DNA from: an uncultured bacterium
Lineage (GTDB): Bacteria > Verrucomicrobiota > Kiritimatiellia > CAIVKH01
NCBI GenBank assembly: GCA_903906425.1
Contig: CAIVKH010000098.1
Span: 1 to 60,078, forward strand
Reading direction: 5' to 3'
DNA length: 60,078 nucleotides
In this document: in pieces, positions 1 to 7,024 of the stretch
How positions within the stretch are numbered: position 1 is the stretch's first letter
Layout of the letters: the number at the start of each line of letters is the position of its first letter
Translations under genes and position numbers: made by a program
The notes under the pieces: generated by a model
What the model saw: only the letters and a program-made list of their open reading frames with translations
Told to the model about the DNA's origin: nothing
Database searches by the model: none

Positions 1-1
1 C

Positions 2-334
2 AACGGCCTCACGGTGCCGGCCTTTCAGGCCAGCATCAATGCCATCACCGATCCGAAAACCGGATCGCTGACGGCATACAACTCGGAGCTGTCCAAACTG
101 GACGGCATGCAGGACACCCTGGAAGCTCAGGAATCCGCGCTCGACGACCTGTCCAGCCGGATGCTCGCCGCTGTCGGCGTCAAATTCGGCAAAGACAGCA
201 AAGAGTACGAAATGGCCGGAGGCACCCGCACCAGCGAACGCGCCCCGCGCATGTCTGCGGCGGAAAAGGCGAACGCAAAAGCCGCCAAAGACGCCGCGAA
301 GGCCGCAGCAAAAGCAGTCAAAGCGAAACAGTAA
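2..334 (+). CDS. 3' part of a small conserved protein of unknown function
   Basis: The reading frame is open from the window edge, so the true start lies upstream; a GTG at 14 is only the first start codon visible. The visible product (about 110 residues) has a helical, Ala/Lys-rich C-terminus and the segment FGKDSKEYEMAGGTRTSER. From memory this resembles short proteins ending in an EYEMAGGTR-like segment in planctomycetes and verrucomicrobia; no function is known to me. The lysine-rich tail could bind nucleic acid, but nothing in the sequence proves that. A strong intrinsic terminator follows within 35 bases. Confidence 0.6.
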   Translation, partial: NGLTVPAFQASINAITDPKTGSLTAYNSELSKLDGMQDTLEAQESALDDLSSRMLAAVGVKFGKDSKEYEMAGGTRTSERAPRMSAAEKANAKAAKDAAKAAAKAVKAKQ

Positions 335-365
335 AATGTAGCCGCGTTCAAAGAACGCAGCCCCG

Positions 366-402
366 CGCGCCCCGCTTCAAACCGGGGCGCGTTCTTTTTT
401 AT
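366..402 (+). terminator. Intrinsic terminator after the first gene
   Basis: Perfect 9-bp GC-rich stem (366-374 with 383-391, core GCGCCCCG/CGGGGCGC), 8-base loop, then a T-rich run at 392-402. It sits just after the stop codon at 334. Confidence 0.85.
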
Positions 403-406
403 GGAG

Positions 407-789
407 CGACGACTTCCAGCCGTCGTTTGAAAGAAATGAGACGGCAGGATGCCGTCTCTCAATTTTCTTTGGACTGCGGAAGCGATGGCTTCGAGCTTCC
501 GCTTTTCGTCAGGAAGCGATTCCGAGAGCTTCCCTTCTTCCCCGCTGCGAAGCGCGCCGACTCGCTTCGCAGAAGAAAAGCGGAAGCTCATCCGAATTCG
601 CTTCCGCAGTCCAAAGCCCCGGCGGGGCGAAAGAAAATAGCCGGCGGTTTCAACCGCCGGAAAAGGCATCACGACCAACCCATCCTCTTCTGCGTTTGTA
701 GCCTCGCATTCAGGCGGTCAGTTTGTAGAGCGTCACGTCAGTGACGCGGCAGGTGGAACATTCGTCTTGGCGATGCACTGACGTGCATC
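407..789. repeat. Chain of intergenic hairpins
   Basis: This 380-base gap has no convincing gene. It holds six consecutive inverted repeats: 407-425 (CGACG/CGTCG), 438-458 (GAGACGGC, loop AGGAT, GCCGTCTC), 467-616 (long nested element, listed separately), 641-660 (CCGGCGGTT/AACCGCCGG), 730-747 (GCGTCAC, loop GTCA, GTGACGC) and 772-789 (GATGCAC, loop TGAC, GTGCATC). All stems are perfect over 5 to 19 bp. They look like chained repetitive extragenic palindromes or a structured transcript. The last one abuts the stop codon of the leftward gene ending at 791. Confidence 0.7.
467..616. repeat. 150-bp nested inverted repeat
   Basis: The outer arms are a perfect 19-bp inverted repeat (467-485 with 598-616, CTTTGGACTGCGGAAGCGA). 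Inside are a second complementary pair (AGCTTCCGCTTTT near 494-506 against AAAAGCGGAAGCT near 576-588) and an apical hairpin (CTGCGAAGCG/CGCTTCGCAG, about 545-572). A whole-length fold is possible as a DNA cruciform, a MITE-like element or an RNA. No transposase and no clear target-site duplication is visible. Confidence 0.65.
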
Positions 790-790
790 A

Positions 791-3700
791 CTACGAACGC
801 AGCTCAGAAACAGCCTTGATCAAAATGCGAACCGACTTTTCCCAAGAGAGGTGCGGTGCCAGCGCGTTTCGCAAATCGTTCGCGCGCGCGAATGCCGCCG
901 GTTTATCGCTCAGCACAAAATCTATTTCCCGCTCCCATGCCGCGGCGTCGGTCTCTAGATCTGCGCTGACATGCACAATGCATCTTTTTACTTCTTTGGG
1001 CACCAGAGCGCAGAGAGTCTCGGCCAATCCGCTCTGGTCGCTGACCAAAACTGGAATCCCGAGGGCTATCGCTTCCAGTGCAGCCAATCCAAATCCTTCA
1101 GTGCGCGAAGGCATCAACACGAGGGCGGAACTCAGCATATCCCGTCGAACCACGTCCACATCGCTGCTATATTCGCGGATGTGTAGGTGGTTCGCACCGA
1201 TATGTGTCTTTTCCATCAAGTCTTTTCTCAGATCATCGCCTGTCCCGATGGGCGCGCCTCGAATGACCAGCACTGGCGCTGGATTGATAGATTGGTGAGG
1301 CGCGGCTAGCAGCTTGGCCATCGCGCGGGCGGCTATGTCCAATCCCTTCAGATCTGCATCTTCAGTTCGACCCAATATGAGGCATTCGTTCGCCGGCGGA
1401 GGCGTTGCGCCCCGGAAAGGCATTTCCAATCCGGGAAGGAACTCAACCGCAGTCTTCGGCGGCGTGAGGGCGTGGAGCTCATTGCCAATCGCTTGCTGGA
1501 GCTTGGGGCCGACGCCCACAACCAGATGCGACTTGCGGGCCAAGCTAATCTGCAACTGCCGCCTAGATTCGCTTGTGCCTGTGGCCGTGGCGTCATCCCC
1601 CTGCTCTTTGAACCATTCGATTTGCTTCGGGGCCGTGTGGATGAAGAAAACGTGTTTACTGTGCGGAAAATGATTCTCGACCAAGGACGCGGCTGCGGGG
1701 CCGGTGATGCGGTCATGACTGATGATTAGGTCGGGTTCAATCCCGACGGGGAAGGCAGGACGGTTCCGTAGGCGGGCGTCCTGACTGGCATGCGCCTCGC
1801 GCGGAGCGCGGAGGAGACTAACGCCGACATTTTCTTTTACTTCGGCTATTTCAGCGTCGGTCGCTTCTGGGACATAACACCAAACTTGATAACCTTCCTT
1901 AACAAAAGCACGACAGAGTTCGCGGTTGAACGTTGAGACGCCGCCGTGGGCGGAGTGCCACTCCGTGGCGACGGCGAGCACGGAAGGTTGTTTTGGGACC
2001 GATGCGCTCGGTGGCGCGACCGCACTTGGGGCTTGTGAACCACTTTGAGTGAGATAAAAAGCCACGCCGGGGTAGCTATTCGCCAAAAGTCCATTTGCTC
2101 CGCCTTGAGCCGCAGCCCAAAGACGCAGCATCTCGGCTTCGTTCAGCACAACTGCCGCATTGTAGTTACCCGCCGCAAACATGGCTGCATGGCTCTTTGC
2201 CTCTTCTGGATGTCCCGCCACTAAGCTCACGAACGCTTTCAACCATACCACCGGGTTGTCGCGTCCTTGGCACAGGTCCGCATTGTATGGCATCATCAGG
2301 GCATACGCCACACTCGTCTGTCCAAGCGCGACACAGGCATCAATCTCGTTGAACAAAAGTGCTCCATACGAAGGGAACGCTTCGTGACCCTTGTGTGCAA
2401 CATCGAGCGCCTTTTGCCAGTCGCCAGACATCCGGGCCAACATGCAGTCAGCTAGGGCGCGCTGTTGGTTGTCGAGTTGGCTCGGTGGTCCGAAGCTCAC
2501 CAGTCTCTTGACTGCGTCAGATCCCCCGCAGGCACTCACGACGCGAAGCCCTGCCTCCGCAATTTTGTAGCGTCCGCTCGACGCGGGAATGGCTGCGAGC
2601 CCACGCGCTACGATTCGTTCAACTGACGCGCAATCGCCGGTTTTGCCGATGAGTTCAATCTCAGACTGATACAGGTATAGCTTGTTGTCCGTCGGGACCA
2701 CCCCAAGGCCCTTCTCCAAAAGCTTGATGGCGTCGCCGAGGCGGTTGTCCTTGGCCATCAACTCCGCGCATGTCTGGTAGAGCGAGAAAAGATTCGAGCC
2801 TGCTGGGACTACCCCAATGCCCTTCTCCAGAAGCTTGATGGCGTCGCCGAGGCGGTTGTCCTTGGCCATCAACTCCGCGCACGACTGGTAGAGCGAGGAC
2901 AGACTCGTCATTCCAGGCACCGCAATGCCCTTCTCCAGAAGCTTGATGGCGTCGCCGAGGCGGTTGTCCTTGGCCATCAACTCCGCACACATCTGGTAGA
3001 GCGACTCCAGGCTCTTTATTCCTGGCATAGCAATGCCATTCTTCAAAAGTTCGATCGCCTCGCCACGGCGATGGGCAAGGTCCATCAGTTCCGCGCCACG
3101 CTGGTAAATACGAGCTGCATCCTCATCCGGAGCGATATTCCTGAGCGCGTCGTTAATTACGGGCAAGACGCTAGCGATGCCGCCCAACTCAAACTCCAAA
3201 TTGAGACGAAGCATCCACGCTGCGGCATGTGGATGTCTTCCTGTCCCTCGGCGGACGTGTTTGAGCGCTTTTTCTTTGTCCCCAGCACTTCCTCTTTTTA
3301 CAAGGCAACGAGCTAGCTGATACTCCAAAACTTTTGGTCGGTCGTCATCAGGTATCGCAGAAAGCAGCGCAATCCGCTCTTCTAGGGCCTCCTTGTTTGT
3401 GGGCACTGGAGTGACCAGGCCGATTTGCGACAGGGCATATTTCGTCAGCCTCTCGTCGACCTTAGATATTTCGCCGATGCGTCCGGCCTCACAGAGATGA
3501 TAGCGCAGTTCGGAGTACGACGCGGGAAGACTGGAGAAACCGGTGAGTTGACGTGACTCGAACCGGCGCTTGTGATAGTTCGCGGCAAGATTGTGCGCTT
3601 GCACCCATTCGCCCTTTTCGGCTTTAAGGCGAGTGACGCTGATTTCACGCGCGAGCTCATTGGGGGTATCTCCGCCCGCCACTTGTTCCAAAAGGGAACG

Positions 3701-4645
3701 ATCAAAAAGCTGCTTGCGGAGTTCTTCTGGCGTGTCCATGCCACCGGAGAATTGAGCAAGCGCCTCTTTCTTGAACGGCCTGCGATGCACCGAGAGCCAG
3801 CGCATGAATTTGAGAAGGTTGGCTTCCAGTTTTGGAAGCGCCCTTTCCAACAGTTCCCGTTCGAACTCTTCGAGCAGTCGCGCGTCAAGCACCACATCAC
3901 CCATATCCTTCAGATCGGGGGCATCCGGCATCAAATCACGGAGTTCATCCGTGTGAAGGGCATAGACGAGTGTTTTGAGCGCGCGTGGATTTCCACTCAA
4001 CCGGTGAACAATTCCCCGGCGTTGCTCCGGCGGAACCTTTTCCCCCAAGCCCTTTGCTTCGAGAAGCTCCGTGAACAATGCCTCGGCTTCCTGATCAGGA
4101 AGGCCGCGGACATCTTCAATCTGGCAGTTCTCACTCCAGCGTTCGACCTTGATGAGGCGATTGCTGACGAGCAAAAGGCGACCGCGCGCATGTGGTGAAT
4201 TGTTGAGTTCCTCGATCAGCATCTGCCATGGATGTGGCGGTATGGTGACGTTCTTTGGCAGGAGTCTCTGGAATTCATCCAGCACGATCATGACATCGCT
4301 CTTGCGCAGAACTTCGAGCAGCGCCTTGCCAAGATTTTGCAAGGCCTTGTTGTGCTCCGGGGGCGCATCTTTTTCGAATTCCGCGCGCAATCCCAGAATG
4401 CCTTTGTCAGCAAGCGCGGATTCCAACTCGATGAAAAGATCGAGAACAGGGTCGGTCCAGTCTTGCTGAATTACAATCGGATCAAGACCCAGCTTCGAAT
4501 GCCTCAAAACTTCGGAAGCCATCTGGCTTTTCCCGCAGCCGGGAAAGCCTTGGAGAATGGCCACGGGATGCCCGCGAGGGAGCCACTCATTCACCAAACG
4601 ATTCATTATTTTCTCTCGCTGCGCGCCGTGAAATTTAGCCAGCAT
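791..4645 (-). CDS. STAND-type NTPase - TPR - GT4 glycosyltransferase fusion
   Basis: A 1284-residue multidomain protein. The N-terminus holds a P-loop NTPase: Walker A GFPGCGKS with Lys39, and a Walker B-like MIVLDEFQRLL. A winged-helix-like stretch follows, then a long TPR superhelix (about residues 450-880) with near-identical units around ELMAKDNRLGDAIKLLEKG. The C-terminal 390 residues form a GT-B glycosyltransferase of the GT4 type, with an N-terminal HGGVSTFNREL segment and an intact E-x7-E motif (Glu1183, Glu1191). STAND proteins are signalling switches, many acting in anti-phage defence or programmed death; the TPR region would sense and the GT4 domain would be the output (inference). 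I chose the ATG at 4645 because GGAGAACAGGT precedes it; an in-frame ATG lies at 4687. GC is lower than in the neighbours, suggesting transfer. Confidence 0.8.
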   Translation of the reverse strand: MLAKFHGAQREKIMNRLVNEWLPRGHPVAILQGFPGCGKSQMASEVLRHSKLGLDPIVIQQDWTDPVLDLFIELESALADKGILGLRAEFEKDAPPEHNKALQNLGKALLEVLRKSDVMIVLDEFQRLLPKNVTIPPHPWQMLIEELNNSPHARGRLLLVSNRLIKVERWSENCQIEDVRGLPDQEAEALFTELLEAKGLGEKVPPEQRRGIVHRLSGNPRALKTLVYALHTDELRDLMPDAPDLKDMGDVVLDARLLEEFERELLERALPKLEANLLKFMRWLSVHRRPFKKEALAQFSGGMDTPEELRKQLFDRSLLEQVAGGDTPNELAREISVTRLKAEKGEWVQAHNLAANYHKRRFESRQLTGFSSLPASYSELRYHLCEAGRIGEISKVDERLTKYALSQIGLVTPVPTNKEALEERIALLSAIPDDDRPKVLEYQLARCLVKRGSAGDKEKALKHVRRGTGRHPHAAAWMLRLNLEFELGGIASVLPVINDALRNIAPDEDAARIYQRGAELMDLAHRRGEAIELLKNGIAMPGIKSLESLYQMCAELMAKDNRLGDAIKLLEKGIAVPGMTSLSSLYQSCAELMAKDNRLGDAIKLLEKGIGVVPAGSNLFSLYQTCAELMAKDNRLGDAIKLLEKGLGVVPTDNKLYLYQSEIELIGKTGDCASVERIVARGLAAIPASSGRYKIAEAGLRVVSACGGSDAVKRLVSFGPPSQLDNQQRALADCMLARMSGDWQKALDVAHKGHEAFPSYGALLFNEIDACVALGQTSVAYALMMPYNADLCQGRDNPVVWLKAFVSLVAGHPEEAKSHAAMFAAGNYNAAVVLNEAEMLRLWAAAQGGANGLLANSYPGVAFYLTQSGSQAPSAVAPPSASVPKQPSVLAVATEWHSAHGGVSTFNRELCRAFVKEGYQVWCYVPEATDAEIAEVKENVGVSLLRAPREAHASQDARLRNRPAFPVGIEPDLIISHDRITGPAAASLVENHFPHSKHVFFIHTAPKQIEWFKEQGDDATATGTSESRRQLQISLARKSHLVVGVGPKLQQAIGNELHALTPPKTAVEFLPGLEMPFRGATPPPANECLILGRTEDADLKGLDIAARAMAKLLAAPHQSINPAPVLVIRGAPIGTGDDLRKDLMEKTHIGANHLHIREYSSDVDVVRRDMLSSALVLMPSRTEGFGLAALEAIALGIPVLVSDQSGLAETLCALVPKEVKRCIVHVSADLETDAAAWEREIDFVLSDKPAAFARANDLRNALAPHLSWEKSVRILIKAVSELRS
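2700..3045 (-). repeat. Tandem 108/111-bp coding repeat (TPR units)
   Basis: Three units nearly identical at DNA level encode successive TPR motifs. The shared segment AGCTTGATGGCGTCGCC begins at 2721, 2832 and 2940, giving periods of 111 and 108 bp (37 and 36 residues). Conservation over most of each unit at nucleotide level indicates recent amplification, or homogenisation, of the sensor repeats. Confidence 0.85.
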
Positions 4646-4740
4646 ACCTGTTCTCCATCTGCGCAGCATTATAGTGATGCCGCACAATCATCAACTGCCG
4701 AATCGGGATGTCATGCCATGCAGCCGAACAAACCGGAAAT

Positions 4741-4787
4741 TTCCAATTGTTGGAAAAGCCGGTGCCTGAATTTTCCAGTCGTTGGAA
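4741..4787. repeat. Paired palindrome element, locus 1
   Basis: Copies TTCCAATTGTTGGAA (4741-4755) and TTCCAGTCGTTGGAA (4773-4787), starts 32 bp apart. They lie between the stop of the antitoxin gene (30 bases away) and the start of the STAND gene. The second copy carries the same variants as the copy at 6395, a trace of segmental duplication. Confidence 0.9.
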
Positions 4788-4816
4788 ACGACGGTCAAAG
4801 GGCGCGGCCGGCTTGT

Positions 4817-5062
4817 TCATGATTTCTTCCGGGCATCCGGTTTGGTGCCGCCATATTTGGGCGATTCTTCGTGGACGGCGAGGGGTTGGCCGCGCGCGTG
4901 GGCGGCGCGAAATTCTGCGGCTCCGCGGCGGTAGTAGTCCAGGCGCTGGGCGGTGGTCATGCCTTTGATGTCCTCGTAAATCCTGGCCTGGATGTCGCTC
5001 TTCATTTTCAGGCAGTCGAAGCCGGGAACCGGCGGAAATCTTTTCCAAAATGAATCATTCAT
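4817..5062 (-). CDS. Putative antitoxin of a PIN module
   Basis: 81 residues, beginning MNDSFWKRFPPVPGFDCLKM, with a helical middle and a basic tail SPKYGGTKPDARKKS. The start overlaps the end of the upstream PIN gene in an ATG/TGA junction, so translation is probably coupled. Two further small genes here (5567-5830 and 6439-6696) end in the same YGGTK-DARKK tail and also neighbour PIN genes. This is the basis for calling it an antitoxin; no classical DNA-binding domain is evident. The tail may be the part that contacts the toxin or the operator (inference). Confidence 0.65.
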   Translation of the reverse strand: MNDSFWKRFPPVPGFDCLKMKSDIQARIYEDIKGMTTAQRLDYYRRGAAEFRAAHARGQPLAVHEESPKYGGTKPDARKKS

Positions 5063-5570
5063 CGAAGTCAACCTCTCTGGGGCTGATGATGGTGATGATA
5101 CCATAGCCCAAGGACAGATTCACGTTGTTGTAGCCCTTGATGCGGTCGAGCCGGACGATGTGTTTGAAGTTCCAGGAGACGATGGCGTCGGCACGGGCGA
5201 TGGTGGCGGCGGCTACGTGCGTGCAATCTTCGAGCCAGCGCGCGCCGCCGACGCCGGCACGGACATACGCTCCGGCAAGTTCATCAATTTCAGCCGTGAG
5301 CGGCACCGGCTCGACGCTTTCCTGTGGAATCTCCGCGAAGACCTCCTGCACGTTTGCCGGCGCACCGAGGAGTTCCCGCTCCACCAGTTCGCTGAAAAGC
5401 AGCACGGCATCTCGCCGGGAAAACAAATCAATCACCCGACGCGAATCCACGCTCCAGCGCTGTGCGGAATCGAAGCAGCCGCCGAAGACGGAGGTGTCGA
5501 GATAGCGCCGCCATTTGCGCTTCGCTGTTATGGGCCTGACTGGCGTGGCCTGTTCAGATGAGCTGTTCAT
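5055..5570 (-). CDS. PIN-domain ribonuclease, VapC-like toxin
   Basis: 171 residues with a PIN fold signature: YLDTSVFGG (first acidic residue), SELVERELL (second), WLEDCTHVAAATIARADAIVSWN (third and fourth), the acidic set that binds the metal of this nuclease family. VapC-type toxins cleave tRNA or other RNA and are held inactive by a small cognate antitoxin. The start ATG at 5570 overlaps the stop of the upstream antitoxin gene; its own stop overlaps the start of the downstream one. It is thus sandwiched in a translationally coupled run. The partner is most likely the downstream gene (4817-5062), since the same order is kept in the decayed copy at 6439-6783. Confidence 0.8.
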   Translation of the reverse strand: MNSSSEQATPVRPITAKRKWRRYLDTSVFGGCFDSAQRWSVDSRRVIDLFSRRDAVLLFSELVERELLGAPANVQEVFAEIPQESVEPVPLTAEIDELAGAYVRAGVGGARWLEDCTHVAAATIARADAIVSWNFKHIVRLDRIKGYNNVNLSLGYGIITIISPREVDFDE

Positions 5571-5830
5571 GATTTCTTCCGGGCGTCCAGTTTGGTGCCG
5601 CCATAGTTGGGCGAAGTTTCGCGCGCGACGATGGGCTGGTGTGCGGTTTCATGCTGTTGCGCGTAGTGGAGCGGTTCGTCGGCGGAGCGAATGAATATTC
5701 GTCCCGCCTTTTCGTCTTCTTTCATCCGTTGTTCCTGGCGGGCGAAATAGCCTTCCGGGTCGGCGGTCATTTGGCGAGAGAGTTCGTCTTTGACGCGCCA
5801 GAGTTCTTCGAGGATGGGATCAGCTTTCAT
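5567..5830 (-). CDS. Putative antitoxin of the second PIN module
   Basis: 87 residues, MKADPILEELWRVKDELSRQ at the N-terminus, a charged helical body and the tail SPNYGGTKLDARKKS. It starts 4 bases after the stop of the upstream PIN gene with GGAGGAG in front, so the two are one unit. The N-terminal half differs from the other two small genes while the C-terminal tail is nearly the same, suggesting modular exchange or a shared partner site. Function is assigned from context only. Confidence 0.65.
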   Translation of the reverse strand: MKADPILEELWRVKDELSRQMTADPEGYFARQEQRMKEDEKAGRIFIRSADEPLHYAQQHETAHQPIVARETSPNYGGTKLDARKKS

Positions 5831-5834
5831 GTAT

Positions 5835-6305
5835 TTATTCTCCTCCCAATTCTTCGGGAGTGCAAACCCGCGGCAGCATGAAGCCGCGGCGGGCAAGGAA
5901 TTTTTCAAGATGATGCAGGATGACGGCATTGGCCAGATGCCGGTAGTTCCAGGTGAGAAGGTAGTCAACTTTTCCAAGCGTGGCGGTGGTCAGGTGCAAG
6001 GCGTCCACGGCGGCGTTGGATGGGAACAATCCGGCGGAGATCAATTCGGCAGCCAGTTCACGGGCGGCGATGCCGCCGGCTATGCGCGGGATGTCGCGGA
6101 GCGCGGCGAGACGTCGCGCGACAATCTGGCTGTCGCCCGCCGACGCCTCGTCGAGAACTTCCTGCGAGGTTACACACTGGAAACTTTCGCGGCGATTTTC
6201 CCACCATTCGCGGGTGAGCCGCTGGCGTGAGGCGACGACGGGATCATGGCTGATTCGCGCTGTCAGATAGCTCACGACGCTGGTCTCGATGTAAACTGAT
6301 TCCAT
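5835..6305 (-). CDS. PIN-domain toxin, second VapC-like subfamily
   Basis: 156 residues starting MESVYIETSVVSYL, with acidic positions in VYIETSV, TSQEVLDEA, NAAVDALHLTTATLGKVDYLLTWN. This is the arrangement of PIN proteins paired with small antitoxins. It is only distantly similar to the PIN protein at 5055-5570, so the array joins two different toxin subfamilies. The antitoxin follows after 4 bases. The paired palindrome at 6363-6409 lies 58 bases upstream of its start, where the promoter of the whole run should be. Confidence 0.8.
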   Translation of the reverse strand: MESVYIETSVVSYLTARISHDPVVASRQRLTREWWENRRESFQCVTSQEVLDEASAGDSQIVARRLAALRDIPRIAGGIAARELAAELISAGLFPSNAAVDALHLTTATLGKVDYLLTWNYRHLANAVILHHLEKFLARRGFMLPRVCTPEELGGE

Positions 6306-6362
6306 GGTTAGGCCCGATTCTTCGCTGAGCTTTCAGTCCGCGCATCCGAACAAGACGGAAAG

Positions 6363-6409
6363 TTCCAATGATTGGAAAAGCCGGTTTCGGAATCTTCCAG
6401 TCGTTGGAA
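6363..6409. repeat. Paired palindrome element, locus 2
   Basis: TTCCAATGATTGGAA (6363-6377) and TTCCAGTCGTTGGAA (6395-6409), starts 32 bp apart, 30 bases after the antitoxin stop. This is the same offset as at locus 1, and the flanking DNA is also alike. Confidence 0.9.
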
Positions 6410-6438
6410 ATCACGGTCAACAGGCGCGGCTGGCTTGT

Positions 6439-6696
6439 TCATGCTTTCTTCCGGGCGTCGGGTTTGGCGCTGCCATATTTGTGCGAAGCTTCGCGCGCGA
6501 CGAGATGGCCGGATTCGGCGGGCGGGATTTTTCCGGTTTCGTGGAAGATGCGGGAGGTGCGGCCGAAGTATTCGATCAATTCGGCGTCGGTCATGTCTTT
6601 CGTCGTCTCGTAAATCCGCTGCTGGGCCTTGCGCTTCATCTCGACGGCGTCGAAGCCGGGGATCGGCGGGAACTGCTTCCAAAATGTCTCATGCAT
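6439..6696 (-). CDS. Orphan antitoxin of a decayed PIN module
   Basis: 85 residues, beginning MHETFWKQFPPIPGFDAVEM and ending SHKYGSAKPDARKKA. It aligns along its length with the product of 4817-5062 (shared FWK-FPP-PGFD start, RIYE-K-MT middle, tail). The ATG overlaps the end of a PIN remnant (6689-6783), just as the intact pair overlaps. With the toxin gone it may still repress or neutralise related toxins, or it may be drifting; no damage is visible in the frame itself. Confidence 0.65.
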   Translation of the reverse strand: MHETFWKQFPPIPGFDAVEMKRKAQQRIYETTKDMTDAELIEYFGRTSRIFHETGKIPPAESGHLVAREASHKYGSAKPDARKKA

Positions 6697-6783
6697 CGAA
6701 GATCACCTCTCGATGCATGTTGCCTCTTCGAAAACGCCGCCGAAAACCGATGTGTCGAGATACAAACGCCATGTCCGTTTCAT
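6689..6783 (-). pseudogene. Remnant of a PIN toxin gene with internal deletion
   Basis: From the ATG at 6783 the frame gives MKRTWRLYLDTSVFGGVFEE and stops at 6703 after 26 codons. The first part matches the N-terminus of the PIN protein at 5055-5570 (KRKWRRYLDTSVFGGCF). In another frame the last codons read REVIFDA and stop at 6689, matching that protein's C-terminal REVDFDE. The central part, about 125 residues with most catalytic acids, is missing. This is an internal deletion that left both ends and the overlap with the antitoxin start. Confidence 0.8.
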
Positions 6784-6880
6784 GAACGCGCAGAATATCA
6801 GAATTCAATTCGCGGGCAAATTCGTTTGTCAGCATCGAGAAATGGATTTGAACTGCGGCGGCATGAATCCGCTTTCCAGC

Positions 6881-6964
6881 GGCGCGACATGTCGCGCCGA
6901 TCAAGAAGCGCGCAAGGGACTGCGCGCTCCACCACGAATGAAGAATGACGGCGGGACGCCGTCA
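6881..6964. repeat. Second hairpin chain
   Basis: Three perfect inverted repeats in 84 bases: 6881-6900 (CGGCGCGACATGTCGCGCCG, a 20-bp palindrome), 6907-6928 (AGCGCGCA/TGCGCGCT) and 6946-6964 (TGACGGCG, loop GGA, CGCCGTCA). The last resembles the GACGGC-loop-GCCGTC hairpin at 438-458. No gene is seen in 6784-6973. Confidence 0.65.
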
Positions 6965-6973
6965 CTTCATAGT

Positions 6974-7020
6974 TTCCAATGATTGGAAGCCTTGCCAAGC
7001 GGACTTTCCAATCATTGGAA
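6974..7020. repeat. Paired palindrome element, locus 3
   Basis: TTCCAATGATTGGAA (6974-6988) and TTCCAATCATTGGAA (7006-7020), 32 bp apart, ending 4 bases from the stop of the SUMF1-like gene at 7025. Confidence 0.95.
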
Positions 7021-7024
7021 GTTT

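Noticed and set aside
427..744. Small frames in the first intergenic region
   Set aside because: They run through the inverted repeats on both strands and have no family resemblance.
3824..3838. TTCCAGTTTTGGAAG inside the STAND gene as a palindrome copy
   Set aside because: Lacks the ATNAT centre and has no partner at 32 bp; chance similarity.
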